DNA of 64,000 nucleotides from Tubiluchus corallicola (taxonomy: Eukaryota > Priapulida > Priapulimorpha > Priapulimorphida > Tubiluchidae). The notes beneath the pieces were generated by a model. That model did no database searches, was not told the DNA's origin, and saw only the letters and a list, made by a program, of their open reading frames with translations. Every line of letters starts with the position of its first letter. Position 1 is the first letter of the stretch. A program made the position numbers and the translations under genes. The stretch spans positions 53,056 through 117,055 of the forward strand of contig JAQGDQ010002395.1 of the NCBI GenBank assembly GCA_030141605.1, given 5' to 3'. Shown here one piece after another: positions 27,073 through 36,500 of this stretch.

Positions 27073-27335
27073 AGAGTTTATAAGATTCATCTGATTTTGT
27101 TTTGACGATTTTCCTATCATAATCTGTAAAGTTTTGCATGTAAGTTATAGTAAGTTCTTGCATTTTAGGTCACTATAATTTGTTGAGGTTTTAAATTCTA
27201 TATTGATAATATTGAGCAGGTTGGGATTAATTTCAGGAGCGGATAAATAATAAAGTGAGGTCTTTGCGAAGGTCTCAAAGCATAAAGAGGTTGCAAGTTT
27301 GATGGCTGCAACCTCTTTTATTATTTTATCTGTTT
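27073..27335. repeat. 263-bp direct repeat, right copy
   Basis: Perfect partner of 25163-25425. Its right boundary falls inside the last codons of a minus-strand coding relic (27330-27482). Confidence 0.95.
27284..27318. terminator. Hairpin terminator, right copy
   Basis: The same stem as at 25374-25408, duplicated with the 263-bp repeat. It now lies downstream of susD. Confidence 0.75.
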
Positions 27336-27482
27336 AACCAGAGTTTGAAGATTTCCTGTTTTGATATTTTCGAAGTTCATATTTTTATTAATATTCTCTT
27401 CAAAATCTTCATTTACAACAGTAAGTTGTGGGTTTTCATTGGATTTTTCCTCATTCTGAGCTAAGTTTTTTATTTTTTTAAG
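27330..27482 (-). pseudogene. Coding relic, C-terminal fragment (dispersed family copy A)
   Basis: On the minus strand a frame without stops reads from just after a TGA near 27485 to TAA at 27320-27330. It contains NLAQNEEKSNENPQLTVVNEDFEENINKN in pieces (NLAQNEEKSN, NPQLTVVNEDFEENINKN) and ends NLQTLVKQIK. No start codon with a signal is seen. Similar peptides can be read at 57726-57850, 32640-32755 and 35909-35960, always on the minus strand and always in spacers. The parent gene is not recognised. Confidence 0.5.
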
Positions 27483-27490
27483 ATCTCATT

Positions 27491-29197
27491 TTAGTAATAG
27501 CCTTCATTCTGTTTTAAGACAGGGTTGTTATTAGCTATAGACAGGTCGATCTGAGTTTGCGGGATAGGCCAGATTTCGTGTTGTCCTTTGGAAAATGTTT
27601 TGCCGGAAAGGTGTACCATAACTGTTCCTTCTACACTGAGGTAGTCATTCATAGTATCTCCTGCTATTCCCCAGCGTACGAGATCAAAGAAACGCATTCC
27701 CTCCATGGCAAATTCCAGGCGGGTTTCGTGGCGAATAGCTTTCAGTGCATACTCTTTGGAAGGGAAGTCTTCCGTATACGGTTCAACTTTATAGTTTGCG
27801 GCCGGAGCTCCATCGTCAAATCTTACTACGTTTGAGGATTTTGCTCTGTTGCGTATTTCATTTACCAAAGAGGTTGCGCGAGTCAAAGATCCTATTTCTG
27901 CTTCACATTCAGCCAGCCACAAAATTACATGTCCCAGTCTGAATTTACGAAAGTTGTTACTGTTAACGCCTGTTGTCCATCCTGTAGATGTTTGAGCTGT
28001 AGCTTTTTCTGCCTCTTTAAACATGTTTTTTTTGTATAAGTACGGGCCTCCGTTGGATGGTTCGCGTATCCATGAGTTTCCTTCCATTATTCCCCAGTCT
28101 AGGTAGGGAATTCCTGGGCGTCCGACAGTGTGGTCGAGCCGGGGATCAATGGTTCCTTTATACTGTTTGTCAGGCTCGGGATCGAATGGCAGCATGTCGT
28201 CTGCTGAGTAGGTGTCGTTAAGCAGAGGCAGCCCCGTATTATCGTCAACCCTATAGGCGCTTACGAGGCTATGTGTGGGTTGAAAGAAGCCACAGCAGGT
28301 TCCTGTTGGAGCTCCCCCGAAAGGGTAGTTAAGGGCATCACCCCAGCCTCCGTTATACGAGCCGTTGGAGCCATCGTTTACAGCATACTGTATCTCGAAT
28401 ATTGATTCTTTGTTATTGTTGTGGTTGATTTCATAATTCATCTCATAACTTTCAACTAGCTGAAATACCCCACTGGAGTAGACATCGTCCAGCACCGGTT
28501 TTGCCATATTAAATTTTCCTTGAAACATGTAGACGCGGGCCAGATAGGTTTTTGCTGCCCATTGTGTTGCACGCCCTTTATCACTTCCCCAGTTATCTGG
28601 CAGGTTGTCTACTGCAAACTCCAGGTCACTCTCTATTTCACTCCATACGAGCCTGTCATTTGGTACAGTATGTGGCTCTTCTGTGTTTTCGTCAATGTAT
28701 GGTACCTTCCCATGTACCAGTGTAAGTTCGACATAGAAATGTGCTCTGAGAAATTTTGCCTGGGCTTCAGCCTGAGCTTTTTCTTTTTCACTCATATCAT
28801 CCGCCTTAACAGTAGCCAGCAAAACATCATTAGCACGGCGAATACCATCATAAAGCGGCTCCCAGTGGTTTTTTACATACGTATTTTCAGCGTCAACATA
28901 AAATCCCTCAATAGGGTTAATACTGGGCTGGTCACCAGATGATGAACCCTTGTATGCATCATCTGAGGCAACACTGCCCCAAACCCAGTTAGAAACGGCG
29001 CTTGCCCAGTTGTCTGCACTTGGGCGATTTGTTCCGTCAACAACAGCATAGGTGCCGGTTAATAGGGCATTTACACCTTCTTTATTATAAAGTAGTTCAA
29101 CATGAGCCTGCCCTTTGGGTTTAATCTCAAACCAGGAGTCAGAGCAGGAGTATAAAACAATTGTTACTAGTGCTATAATAATATATGTCTTTTTCAT
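27491..29197 (-). CDS. SusD/RagB family glycan-binding lipoprotein
   Basis: 568 residues. Signal peptide with lipobox VLYSC (Cys18). SusD proteins are surface lipoproteins that sit as a lid on the SusC transporter. Family landmarks: an N-terminal SusD-like part beginning WFEIKPKG, the TPR-like helices (AQAEAQAKFLRAHFYVELTLVHGKVPYI, GRATQWAAKTYLARVYMFQGKF), and the C-terminal RagB part with LGHVILWLAECEAEIG and IRHETRLEFAMEGMRFFDLVRWG, ending EIWPIPQTQIDLSIANNNPVLKQNEGYY. It lies 38 bases after susC. No glycosidase is adjacent, so the substrate cannot be inferred. Confidence 0.95.
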   Translation of the reverse strand: MKKTYIIIALVTIVLYSCSDSWFEIKPKGQAHVELLYNKEGVNALLTGTYAVVDGTNRPSADNWASAVSNWVWGSVASDDAYKGSSSGDQPSINPIEGFYVDAENTYVKNHWEPLYDGIRRANDVLLATVKADDMSEKEKAQAEAQAKFLRAHFYVELTLVHGKVPYIDENTEEPHTVPNDRLVWSEIESDLEFAVDNLPDNWGSDKGRATQWAAKTYLARVYMFQGKFNMAKPVLDDVYSSGVFQLVESYEMNYEINHNNNKESIFEIQYAVNDGSNGSYNGGWGDALNYPFGGAPTGTCCGFFQPTHSLVSAYRVDDNTGLPLLNDTYSADDMLPFDPEPDKQYKGTIDPRLDHTVGRPGIPYLDWGIMEGNSWIREPSNGGPYLYKKNMFKEAEKATAQTSTGWTTGVNSNNFRKFRLGHVILWLAECEAEIGSLTRATSLVNEIRNRAKSSNVVRFDDGAPAANYKVEPYTEDFPSKEYALKAIRHETRLEFAMEGMRFFDLVRWGIAGDTMNDYLSVEGTVMVHLSGKTFSKGQHEIWPIPQTQIDLSIANNNPVLKQNEGYY

Positions 29198-29235
29198 AAT
29201 TTATATGTGTTTTTAATTTATAAAAACTATCAGGG

Positions 29236-32200
29236 TTACAAGTTCAGGTTTATCCCAAAAAGAAACATTTGTGAGGTGGGGTAAACACCCTCATCCACGC
29301 CAATATGGCGATCTGCATTATCGCCATTGTTGATAATCTCAGGGTCGAGTCCACTGTATCCGGTAATTGTAAGCAGATTTGTTGCTTGTGCATAAAGCCT
29401 TAAACGCTCAATGCCCCATTTAGAGGTTACTTCTGCCGGGATGGTATAGCCAATTTGTAGGTCCTTTATGCGGAGGTAAGAGCCATCTTCAACAAAGAAA
29501 GTTGAGGTTCTTTGCATCACTTCGTCATCTTTAAGTGCGATAGGCATTGTAATTTTATCTCCGTTTTCATAACGTTCGGCTGTCCATGATTCATAGAGTC
29601 TTTGTGTGCTACGATTTCCCTGAAAGTTGCTAAATAGTATCCACCGGTTTACATAGTTTATCAGTTTATTGCCTTGTGACCCCTGAATAAACATTGTCAT
29701 ATCCCAGCTTTTATACTGTGAGCCAATGTTTAGCCCATAAGTAAAATCGGGGTGTGGGCTGCCTATAAAGGTGCGATCCTCCGATGTTATCTTGCCATCG
29801 CCGTTCACATCTTTATATTTGAATACTCCGGGGCGGCTATAGCTGTCAACTCCATCTTTATCAGGGTTATATGGGCTATGTGCAGCGATCTCTTCTGCTG
29901 TGTTGAAAATACCTTCAACCACATATCCATAGAAGGAAGATATGGGTCTACCACTTGTACTTGCGGTGTATATGTTTTGACGAAGCTCATCTCCCCAGAG
30001 AATTTCGTTCGAGTTATCATTAAGTTTTGTGATTTCGTTTTTGTAGTGGGAGATGCTGGCACGGATATCAAAATAGAAGTCATTACCTGCCTGTCCGTGA
30101 TAAGTGATCATCAGATCACACCCTCTGTTTTTCATCTCGCCAACATTTATGGCAGGAAGTACCAAATATCCATACACACTGGGAAGTTGTTGTTTGTAAA
30201 GCATATCTGTGGTCAGACGGTTATACCAGTCGAAATTGACCTGCAGTTTACTGTCAAATACCGTAATATCGAGGCCAACATTGGTGGTTGTGGTAGATTC
30301 CCATTTTCCATCCAGGTTACCCAGCTTATAGCGGTGGAATCCTGGCACCGTGGATGTGTTTGATCCTGACAGGCTGTAGTATGATTCGTTAATATGAGCC
30401 CGATAGGTGCTGTAGCTATTGTAGTTTCCACCAACGTTGTCATTACCATTTTGGCCCCAGCCTATTCTTAATTTAAGGTCGTTAAGCCAGCCATACTCTG
30501 TCAAAAAAGATTCTTCAGATATTCTCCACCCAGCAGAGAGTGCGGGGAATGTTCCCCATCGATGCGTTTTTGCAAATCTTGAAGAGCCATCACGACGTAA
30601 AACAGCTTCTAGAAGATACTTATCTCTAAAGCTGTAGTTTATTCTGCCAAAGTAGGAAAATGTAAACCATTCGTCAAAGGATCCTGTCGCGGTCTGATCG
30701 GATTCTCCCGAGTCTAAGACCATGTAGTCTGTATCTGTCATAAAGTATACACTCCGGCTTGCATTAAACCACTCCCAGTAGTCGCTAACGCATTCAGATC
30801 CCAGCAGCACCTTAATGTTATGTATATCATCAATAGTAGTGCTAAAATTAAGTGTGTTTGACCAGTTCCACTGGATTCCTCCTTCAAACTTCTGTGTTAG
30901 TTGGTCGTTAGGTTTTCCTTCTGAAAATTCCGGATCCATAATGCGCCGGTCCTGTTCGCGCGTGCTATTGTAATCGACACCAAACAGAGTTCGAAACGTA
31001 AGGTTTTTAGGTAGGTTTAGCTGTGCATATACATTTGCGAGTATACGCATTTCCCGAACATAATCATCCTTGTTGCGAGTGAGTACAGCTACGGGGTTTT
31101 GTGCGTTACCTGTTGTTGCAGCCTGTGTTCCGGCAAAGTTGCCTTTAATATCATAAACTGGAATGATAGGTTGCATTCTATAAGCCCAAGAGACAGAGTT
31201 TCCCTCATCATTATTACCAAATCCATTACGGTTGACATATGAAGCTCCGAGGCTTTCCCCTATTTCCAGCCAGTCTGTAACTTTAGCATCAGCGTTAGAG
31301 CGTAGGGAGAATCGCTCAAAACCGGTGTGCATAACTATTCCTTCCTGTTCCATATATCCGGCAGAAAAAGCGTAGTTGCTGTTTTCGCTTCCTCCCGACA
31401 GGCCTATGTTGTATTCCTGCACAGGGGCAAGGTTAAATATCTCATCGTACCAGTTAGTGCCTTGCTTGTTAGCACGAGTAATGCCATTGTAGGGACTTGG
31501 GTATGAATAGCTACTTTCATCCACTTCGCCTTCCATCTTGCCTGCAGGTATTATATAGTCGGGAATAATGGGTGTTTCTCCATACCCTAACTGTTCATTT
31601 CCCCAGCCATTATCTCCCGGATTTAATCCCGCATTGCGGTTTTCCATCCACAAAAGATCCGCATACTCTTGGGTATTCAACAGGTCCAGTTGATTGGTGG
31701 CGCGTTGTATCCCGAAACGCGCATCGAAACTAAGTCTTGTCTTTCCCGGTTTTCCACGCTTTGTAGTAATAATAATAACTCCATTAGCAGCACGAACACC
31801 GTATATAGCTGAGGAGGAAGCATCTTTAAGCACCGACATGGATTCAATATCGTTGGGATTGATTTTACTTAGTCCGTCAGTTGAAGGCACCCCGTCAATA
31901 ATGTATAGCGGATCGTTGTTGTTTACAGATCCAATGCCACGAACACGCACGGTAGCTTCTCCTCCGGGAGAGTTATCATTGGTTATTGTAACACCTGCAA
32001 CCCTTCCTTGTATACGTGAAGCTGCATTAGCTACAGGAATCGAGCGTAGCTCATCTTCTGAGACAGAGGTAACAGCACCTGTCAAGGTTTTCTTTTGCTG
32101 GGTACCGTAGCCAACAATAATAACTTCGTCAACATTAATAATGTCTGATTTCATGGTTACGTTAATATTGGTTCGGTCCCCAATTTCAGCATCTTGTGTT

Positions 32201-32475
32201 AGCATACCAATGTAGGAGAATACCAATACATTAGCATCAGCAGGTATTTGGGACAAATTGTATTTCCCCTCCCAGTCTGTGATTACCCCTATAGTTGTAC
32301 CTTTAACCATTACTGTTACTCCCGTAATAGGGTTCCCGTTCTCTTCTGTTACGGTACCACTAATTGTCTTTTGCTGAGCGGAAAGTGCCCCTCCTGTCAG
32401 CATAAAAAGGAGCATAATATAAGTGCTCCACCAACTCTTTGTTTTTGAAATGAAACTTAGACTTATTTTCCTCAT
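29236..32475 (-). CDS. SusC/RagA family TonB-linked outer-membrane transporter
   Basis: 1079 residues from the start MRKISLSFISKTKSWW; an upstream in-frame Met adds only a non-signal-like extension. A signal peptide ends GALSAQQ. Then come a CarboxypepD_reg-like domain (KTISGTVTEENGNPITGVTV), the SusC hallmark VVGYGTQQKKTLTGAV, the plug domain (PLYIIDGVPSTDGLSKINPNDI), and a long beta barrel ending MFLFGINLNL. With SusD it should import an oligosaccharide or peptide-like nutrient using TonB energy. The pair is isolated from any enzyme or regulator gene in the window. Confidence 0.95.
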   Translation of the reverse strand: MRKISLSFISKTKSWWSTYIMLLFMLTGGALSAQQKTISGTVTEENGNPITGVTVMVKGTTIGVITDWEGKYNLSQIPADANVLVFSYIGMLTQDAEIGDRTNINVTMKSDIINVDEVIIVGYGTQQKKTLTGAVTSVSEDELRSIPVANAASRIQGRVAGVTITNDNSPGGEATVRVRGIGSVNNNDPLYIIDGVPSTDGLSKINPNDIESMSVLKDASSSAIYGVRAANGVIIITTKRGKPGKTRLSFDARFGIQRATNQLDLLNTQEYADLLWMENRNAGLNPGDNGWGNEQLGYGETPIIPDYIIPAGKMEGEVDESSYSYPSPYNGITRANKQGTNWYDEIFNLAPVQEYNIGLSGGSENSNYAFSAGYMEQEGIVMHTGFERFSLRSNADAKVTDWLEIGESLGASYVNRNGFGNNDEGNSVSWAYRMQPIIPVYDIKGNFAGTQAATTGNAQNPVAVLTRNKDDYVREMRILANVYAQLNLPKNLTFRTLFGVDYNSTREQDRRIMDPEFSEGKPNDQLTQKFEGGIQWNWSNTLNFSTTIDDIHNIKVLLGSECVSDYWEWFNASRSVYFMTDTDYMVLDSGESDQTATGSFDEWFTFSYFGRINYSFRDKYLLEAVLRRDGSSRFAKTHRWGTFPALSAGWRISEESFLTEYGWLNDLKLRIGWGQNGNDNVGGNYNSYSTYRAHINESYYSLSGSNTSTVPGFHRYKLGNLDGKWESTTTTNVGLDITVFDSKLQVNFDWYNRLTTDMLYKQQLPSVYGYLVLPAINVGEMKNRGCDLMITYHGQAGNDFYFDIRASISHYKNEITKLNDNSNEILWGDELRQNIYTASTSGRPISSFYGYVVEGIFNTAEEIAAHSPYNPDKDGVDSYSRPGVFKYKDVNGDGKITSEDRTFIGSPHPDFTYGLNIGSQYKSWDMTMFIQGSQGNKLINYVNRWILFSNFQGNRSTQRLYESWTAERYENGDKITMPIALKDDEVMQRTSTFFVEDGSYLRIKDLQIGYTIPAEVTSKWGIERLRLYAQATNLLTITGYSGLDPEIINNGDNADRHIGVDEGVYPTSQMFLFGINLNL

Positions 32476-33035
32476 AGATTTAAAGTATTTAAAAATTAAT
32501 AATAAATTTATTTTCGCTTTTAAAAGCAACGCCCTTTCGGGAAAATTCCAGGCTATACAGAAACGACATAGTTTATCCCAAATGGGAGCTAAACCAGAAA
32601 GAGAGACACGCTAAGTTTTTAAATTTGGTTTTGTACAATGAGCCCTTTGCAATACTCATTTTTTCTTTAAAGTTCTCTTCAAAGCCTTTATTTTACATCA
32701 GTAAATTGCGACTTTTTATTGAAATTTTTCTTGATTTGAATCAAAGCGCTTTGTTTTGTAATGGCCTCATATTGTTTAGTTTAGTATATTATATTATGGC
32801 AAAGAGCTATAACGATTTGTAGCTTTACCAGGTATTAAATTTTATTTACAATATAGTTAAAAAAGTTTAAATACTTATTTTAAGGAAATGAAAGCTGTGG
32901 GAAAGTCTTACGGTTATTAAATTGGAATAGAATAGAGTGTAGGTGTGTTTTTGCCTTGCGAAGGTTTCATCATATGGTTTTATAAGCAATAGGGGAGTGA
33001 AGGCTGAGTGTTTAGACAGGTGTGATTATCATGTT
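32476..33035. other. Intergenic region between polA and susC
   Basis: 560 bases without a gene. It contains relic copy C (about 32640-32755, minus strand, broken by a frameshift) and a 12-bp palindrome at 32742-32753. The susC promoter should be here, but no clear TAnnTTTG box was found. Confidence 0.6.
32742..32753. promoter_or_regulatory. 12-bp palindrome resembling a LacI-family operator
   Basis: CAAAGCGCTTTG, perfectly symmetric around a central CG, about 270 bases upstream of the susC start. The AAGCGCTT core is typical of operators bound by LacI/GalR/CcpA-type regulators. It overlaps relic copy C. No regulator gene is nearby. Confidence 0.35.
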
Positions 33036-35804
33036 TTAGTGAGCATCAAGCCAATTTTTAGCTGCATGTATTTCAACAGTGAGAGGTATCTGTATCTGTA
33101 CAGCATTTTCCATTTCAAATTTTACAATTTCCATCAATTCTTCCAGTTCGGGCTTATAGGCATCAAAGTTCAATTCATCGTGCACTTGCAGGATCATTTT
33201 TGATTTCATCCCTTTTTCCTCCATTTTGCGATGTATGTTTATCATTGCGATTTTTATAATATCTGCTGCAGATCCTTGTATAGGCGCATTGACGGCATTT
33301 CGCTCGGCTATTTTTCTTACCATAGTGTTAGCTGAGTTTATATCGTTGAGGTATCGTTTTCTTCCCATCATAGTTTTTACAAATCCGTCTTTGCGTGCTT
33401 GTTCTATCTGTTTGTCAATAAATTCTCTTACCATACCAAAGCTGCTAAAGTACCCATCTATCAGCTCTTTGGATTCGGCCCGGGGAATGTTAAGCCTTTG
33501 AGATAGTCCGAATGCAGAGATGCCGTATATAATTCCGAAGTTGGCGGTTTTGGCTTTTCTCCTCATTTCCGGTGTTACTCTGTCCATGTCTACACCAAAT
33601 ATCTTAGATGCTGTTGTTAGGTGTATGTCTTCACGTTTTCTGAATGCTTCGGCCATTTCATTATCTTGCGACATTGCTGCCATGATGCGAAGCTCTATTT
33701 GGGAGTAGTCGGCTGAGAGGTATATGTGTTCTTTGTCTGACGGGATAAATGCTCTTCTTATCTCTTTGCCACTTTCATCCCTGATGGGTATGTTTTGCAT
33801 GTTTGGGTTTTTCGAGCTAAGCCTACCCGTTGCCACTACGGTTTGATTAAAGGAGGTGTGTATTTTACCTGTCACTGGGTTTACCAACCTGGGAAGGGCT
33901 TCCACGTAGGTAGACAGCAGTTTTTTTATCCCCCTGTATTCTAATATTTTCTGAACGATAGAGTGTTTGTTTTGTAACTGTACCAATACCTCTTCACTGG
34001 TAGAGTATTGTTTTGTTTTTGTCTTTTTTGCTTTAGGATTGAGTTTTAACTTGTCAAAAAGGATTGTTCCCAGCTGTTTTGGCGAAGATATATTAAACTC
34101 TTCTCCAGCCAGTTCTGTTATTTCCTTTTCAAGGCCTATTGCTACATTTCTTAGATGTTCTGCATATGTCAACAACGCATTTTTATCTATTTTTACGCCC
34201 GATAGTTCCATTGAAACCAGTATTTTTACTAGTGGCATCTCTATTTCATGGAACAGCTTAGTCACACCGGTGCTCTCCATCTCTTTTAGAAGGATTGGTT
34301 TCAATCTTCGGGTTATATCAGCGTCTTCACAGGCGTATTCAAGTAGTTTTTCGGGGGGTACTTGCCTCATTGAGCGCTGATTTTTTCCACGCTCCCCAAT
34401 TAGGGACTCAATAGGTATTTTAATGTATCCTAAGTATATTTTGCTAAGGTAGTCAAGGTTGTGTCGTAGTTCAGGCTGTATAAGGTAGTGAGCGATCATG
34501 GTGTCGAAGTAAGGTTCTTTTACTTCAGCACCATAGCGAGTCAGTATTAGTATGTCGTATTTAATGTTTTGTCCTATTTTCAAAATATTTTCATCTTCAA
34601 AGACCGAAGCAAACTCCTGTATAATAGCTTTAGCTGGTTCTGGATCAGGCGGCAGAGGTACAAAGTAGGCTTCCGTGTCACGAAAAGAGAAGGATATTCC
34701 TATTGGTTCAGCTGTGTGAGGGTCCAGTCCGGTGGTTTCGACATCAAAACAGAACTCTTTTTCTGCCTTAAGTCTGGAGTGGAGTTCTGATCTTTTCTTC
34801 TCCGAATCGACCAGTACATAGTTATGGTTTGCAGAGGTTAGTTTTTCGTTTTGCTTTTCTACTTTATGAGGTGGTGTCACTGGTTGTGACATGTTTGCAA
34901 ATAGTGTACCTTCTCCAAATGCTATTTGTTGTGTAGCTCCATTGCCATACTGGGCGGCAAGTTTTGTGAATCCCAGATCATCAAATAGGTTGTGCAGCTT
35001 TTCTCTGTTGGGATCCACTTTGCTCATTTGTTCGGGTTTTATATCGAGCGGTACGTCCAGAACTATTGTTGCAAGTTTTTTGGATAGCCTCACCTGCTCT
35101 TCATTTTCTTGTAAGCGCTCTTTTTGTTTCCCTTTCAGCTTACCTGTGTTTTGATAGATGTTATCTATGTTTTCAAACTGTTCGATTAACTGCATTGCTG
35201 TTTTTGGTCCTACTCCCGGGCATCCGGGTATATTATCAGCAGTATCGCCCATAAGCGCTAAGATATCTATTACCTGTGTGGGGTTAGATACCCGGAAGTT
35301 ATCCATTACTTGCTCTACTCCCCAGATCTCCACATCATTCCCCATGCGCTTGGGTTTATACATAAATATGTTTTCGGATACTAGCTGGGCGTAGTCTTTG
35401 TCAGGGGTTATCATGTAGACTTCAAAGTCTTCTTTGCAGGCCTGTTTTGCTATGGTTCCGATAACATCATCCGCCTCATATCCCTTTTTTTCAATTATTG
35501 GAATATTGTAGGCCTCTATGATTTTTCGTATGTAGGGTATAGAGTTTCTAATATCTTCGGGCATCTCTTCACGTTGTGCCTTGTATTTTTTAAATATTTT
35601 GTGCCTGAATGTAGGTTCTGACATGTCAAAGGCTACCGCTATATGAGAGGGTTCTTCTTTTTTCAAAAGCTGCTCCAAAGTATTTGTAAAGCCGAATATT
35701 GCGGAGGTATTAATGCCCTTGGGGCTATATCGCGGGTTTTTTATGAAGGCGAAGTACGCCCTGTATATAAGTGCGTATGCATCAAGAAGAAATAGCTTTT
35801 TCAT
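33036..35804 (-). CDS. polA: DNA polymerase I
   Basis: 922 residues, full length. The 5'-nuclease domain (about 1-290) has LFLLDAYALIYRAYFAF, KGYEADDVIGTIA and ALMGDTADNIPGCPGVGPKTA. The 3'-5' proofreading domain keeps its DxE motif (Asp354 and Glu356 in CFDVETTGLD), so exonuclease activity is expected. The polymerase domain has YLSADYSQIELRIMAAMS (motif A), RRKAKTANFGIIYGIS (O helix) and MILQVHDELNFD (motif C). Roles are Okazaki fragment processing and repair. It is transcribed alone from a good promoter at 35869-35898. Confidence 0.97.
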   Translation of the reverse strand: MKKLFLLDAYALIYRAYFAFIKNPRYSPKGINTSAIFGFTNTLEQLLKKEEPSHIAVAFDMSEPTFRHKIFKKYKAQREEMPEDIRNSIPYIRKIIEAYNIPIIEKKGYEADDVIGTIAKQACKEDFEVYMITPDKDYAQLVSENIFMYKPKRMGNDVEIWGVEQVMDNFRVSNPTQVIDILALMGDTADNIPGCPGVGPKTAMQLIEQFENIDNIYQNTGKLKGKQKERLQENEEQVRLSKKLATIVLDVPLDIKPEQMSKVDPNREKLHNLFDDLGFTKLAAQYGNGATQQIAFGEGTLFANMSQPVTPPHKVEKQNEKLTSANHNYVLVDSEKKRSELHSRLKAEKEFCFDVETTGLDPHTAEPIGISFSFRDTEAYFVPLPPDPEPAKAIIQEFASVFEDENILKIGQNIKYDILILTRYGAEVKEPYFDTMIAHYLIQPELRHNLDYLSKIYLGYIKIPIESLIGERGKNQRSMRQVPPEKLLEYACEDADITRRLKPILLKEMESTGVTKLFHEIEMPLVKILVSMELSGVKIDKNALLTYAEHLRNVAIGLEKEITELAGEEFNISSPKQLGTILFDKLKLNPKAKKTKTKQYSTSEEVLVQLQNKHSIVQKILEYRGIKKLLSTYVEALPRLVNPVTGKIHTSFNQTVVATGRLSSKNPNMQNIPIRDESGKEIRRAFIPSDKEHIYLSADYSQIELRIMAAMSQDNEMAEAFRKREDIHLTTASKIFGVDMDRVTPEMRRKAKTANFGIIYGISAFGLSQRLNIPRAESKELIDGYFSSFGMVREFIDKQIEQARKDGFVKTMMGRKRYLNDINSANTMVRKIAERNAVNAPIQGSAADIIKIAMINIHRKMEEKGMKSKMILQVHDELNFDAYKPELEELMEIVKFEMENAVQIQIPLTVEIHAAKNWLDAH

Positions 35805-36500
35805 TATAAAGTACAGCCTGTTTTGCTGTTTTTGAAAGGGTAAATTGTTATGTTACATCAAGCTCACACAAAGATATAAATACTGGTATTTTTGCAAAAC
35901 TTATCTTTTTACTAAACTAATGTTATTCGTCAAAATCCTCATTTAGGTCACTACTGAAAGAGGTCAAAGGTGTTTTTCAACGTTGCCCGGTTTAATATGC
36001 CTGGGATGGGGCTCTTATTTTTAAAGAGTAATAGAGTCAGGGTTTTAGTAATTGATCCCCATTCAGGTTATTTAGTGATAGGTATGATCTTTTTCCTAAT
36101 GTTTCTCGTAGGATGGAGCGTGCATAATGAAAGTTTTATCTATATTTTAGTGTGAGCATTTGTTGCAAGCAGTTTCTACATGAGTAAGAGCATGAGTGGT
36201 AACTATCGATGTAGAGCTCAGTTTTGAGCTGCTTGGAGTGTTATGGTTTTATTCTTACTTATAATTATTTAGCAAGGACATGTCAATACACTGTTGAGTG
36301 GATATACCGGGGATAGCTTTTGCATATGTAATACTTAATGCTAATTAGGGGTCTTTTTCACACTGAATTGCCTTGTTTGATTGCACAGTTTTTAATAGTT
36401 TCAAAATTTTGCTTAAGTTCGTTCTGACAGGTTTTCTGTTTTTATTTATGGTTTTAAGAGTCATATAAAAATATAGTAGTATATAACTCATCTTATTATT
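35805..36500. other. Intergenic region between polA and the permease pair
   Basis: About 700 bases. It contains the polA promoter and a relic copy at 35909-35960 (minus-strand peptide DLNEDFDE, then a shifted frame). A 61-codon plus-strand frame at 35970-36155 has no support. No ATPase gene for the following permeases is found here. Confidence 0.55.
35869..35898 (-). promoter_or_regulatory. Bacteroidota promoter for polA
   Basis: On the minus strand: TTTG (35898-35895), 18-base spacer and TATCTTTG (35876-35869). The start codon at 35804 is 64 bases downstream. Confidence 0.7.

Noticed and set aside
35970-36155. 61-codon frame after the polA promoter
   Set aside because: No recognisable domain and no promoter; its length is expected by chance.
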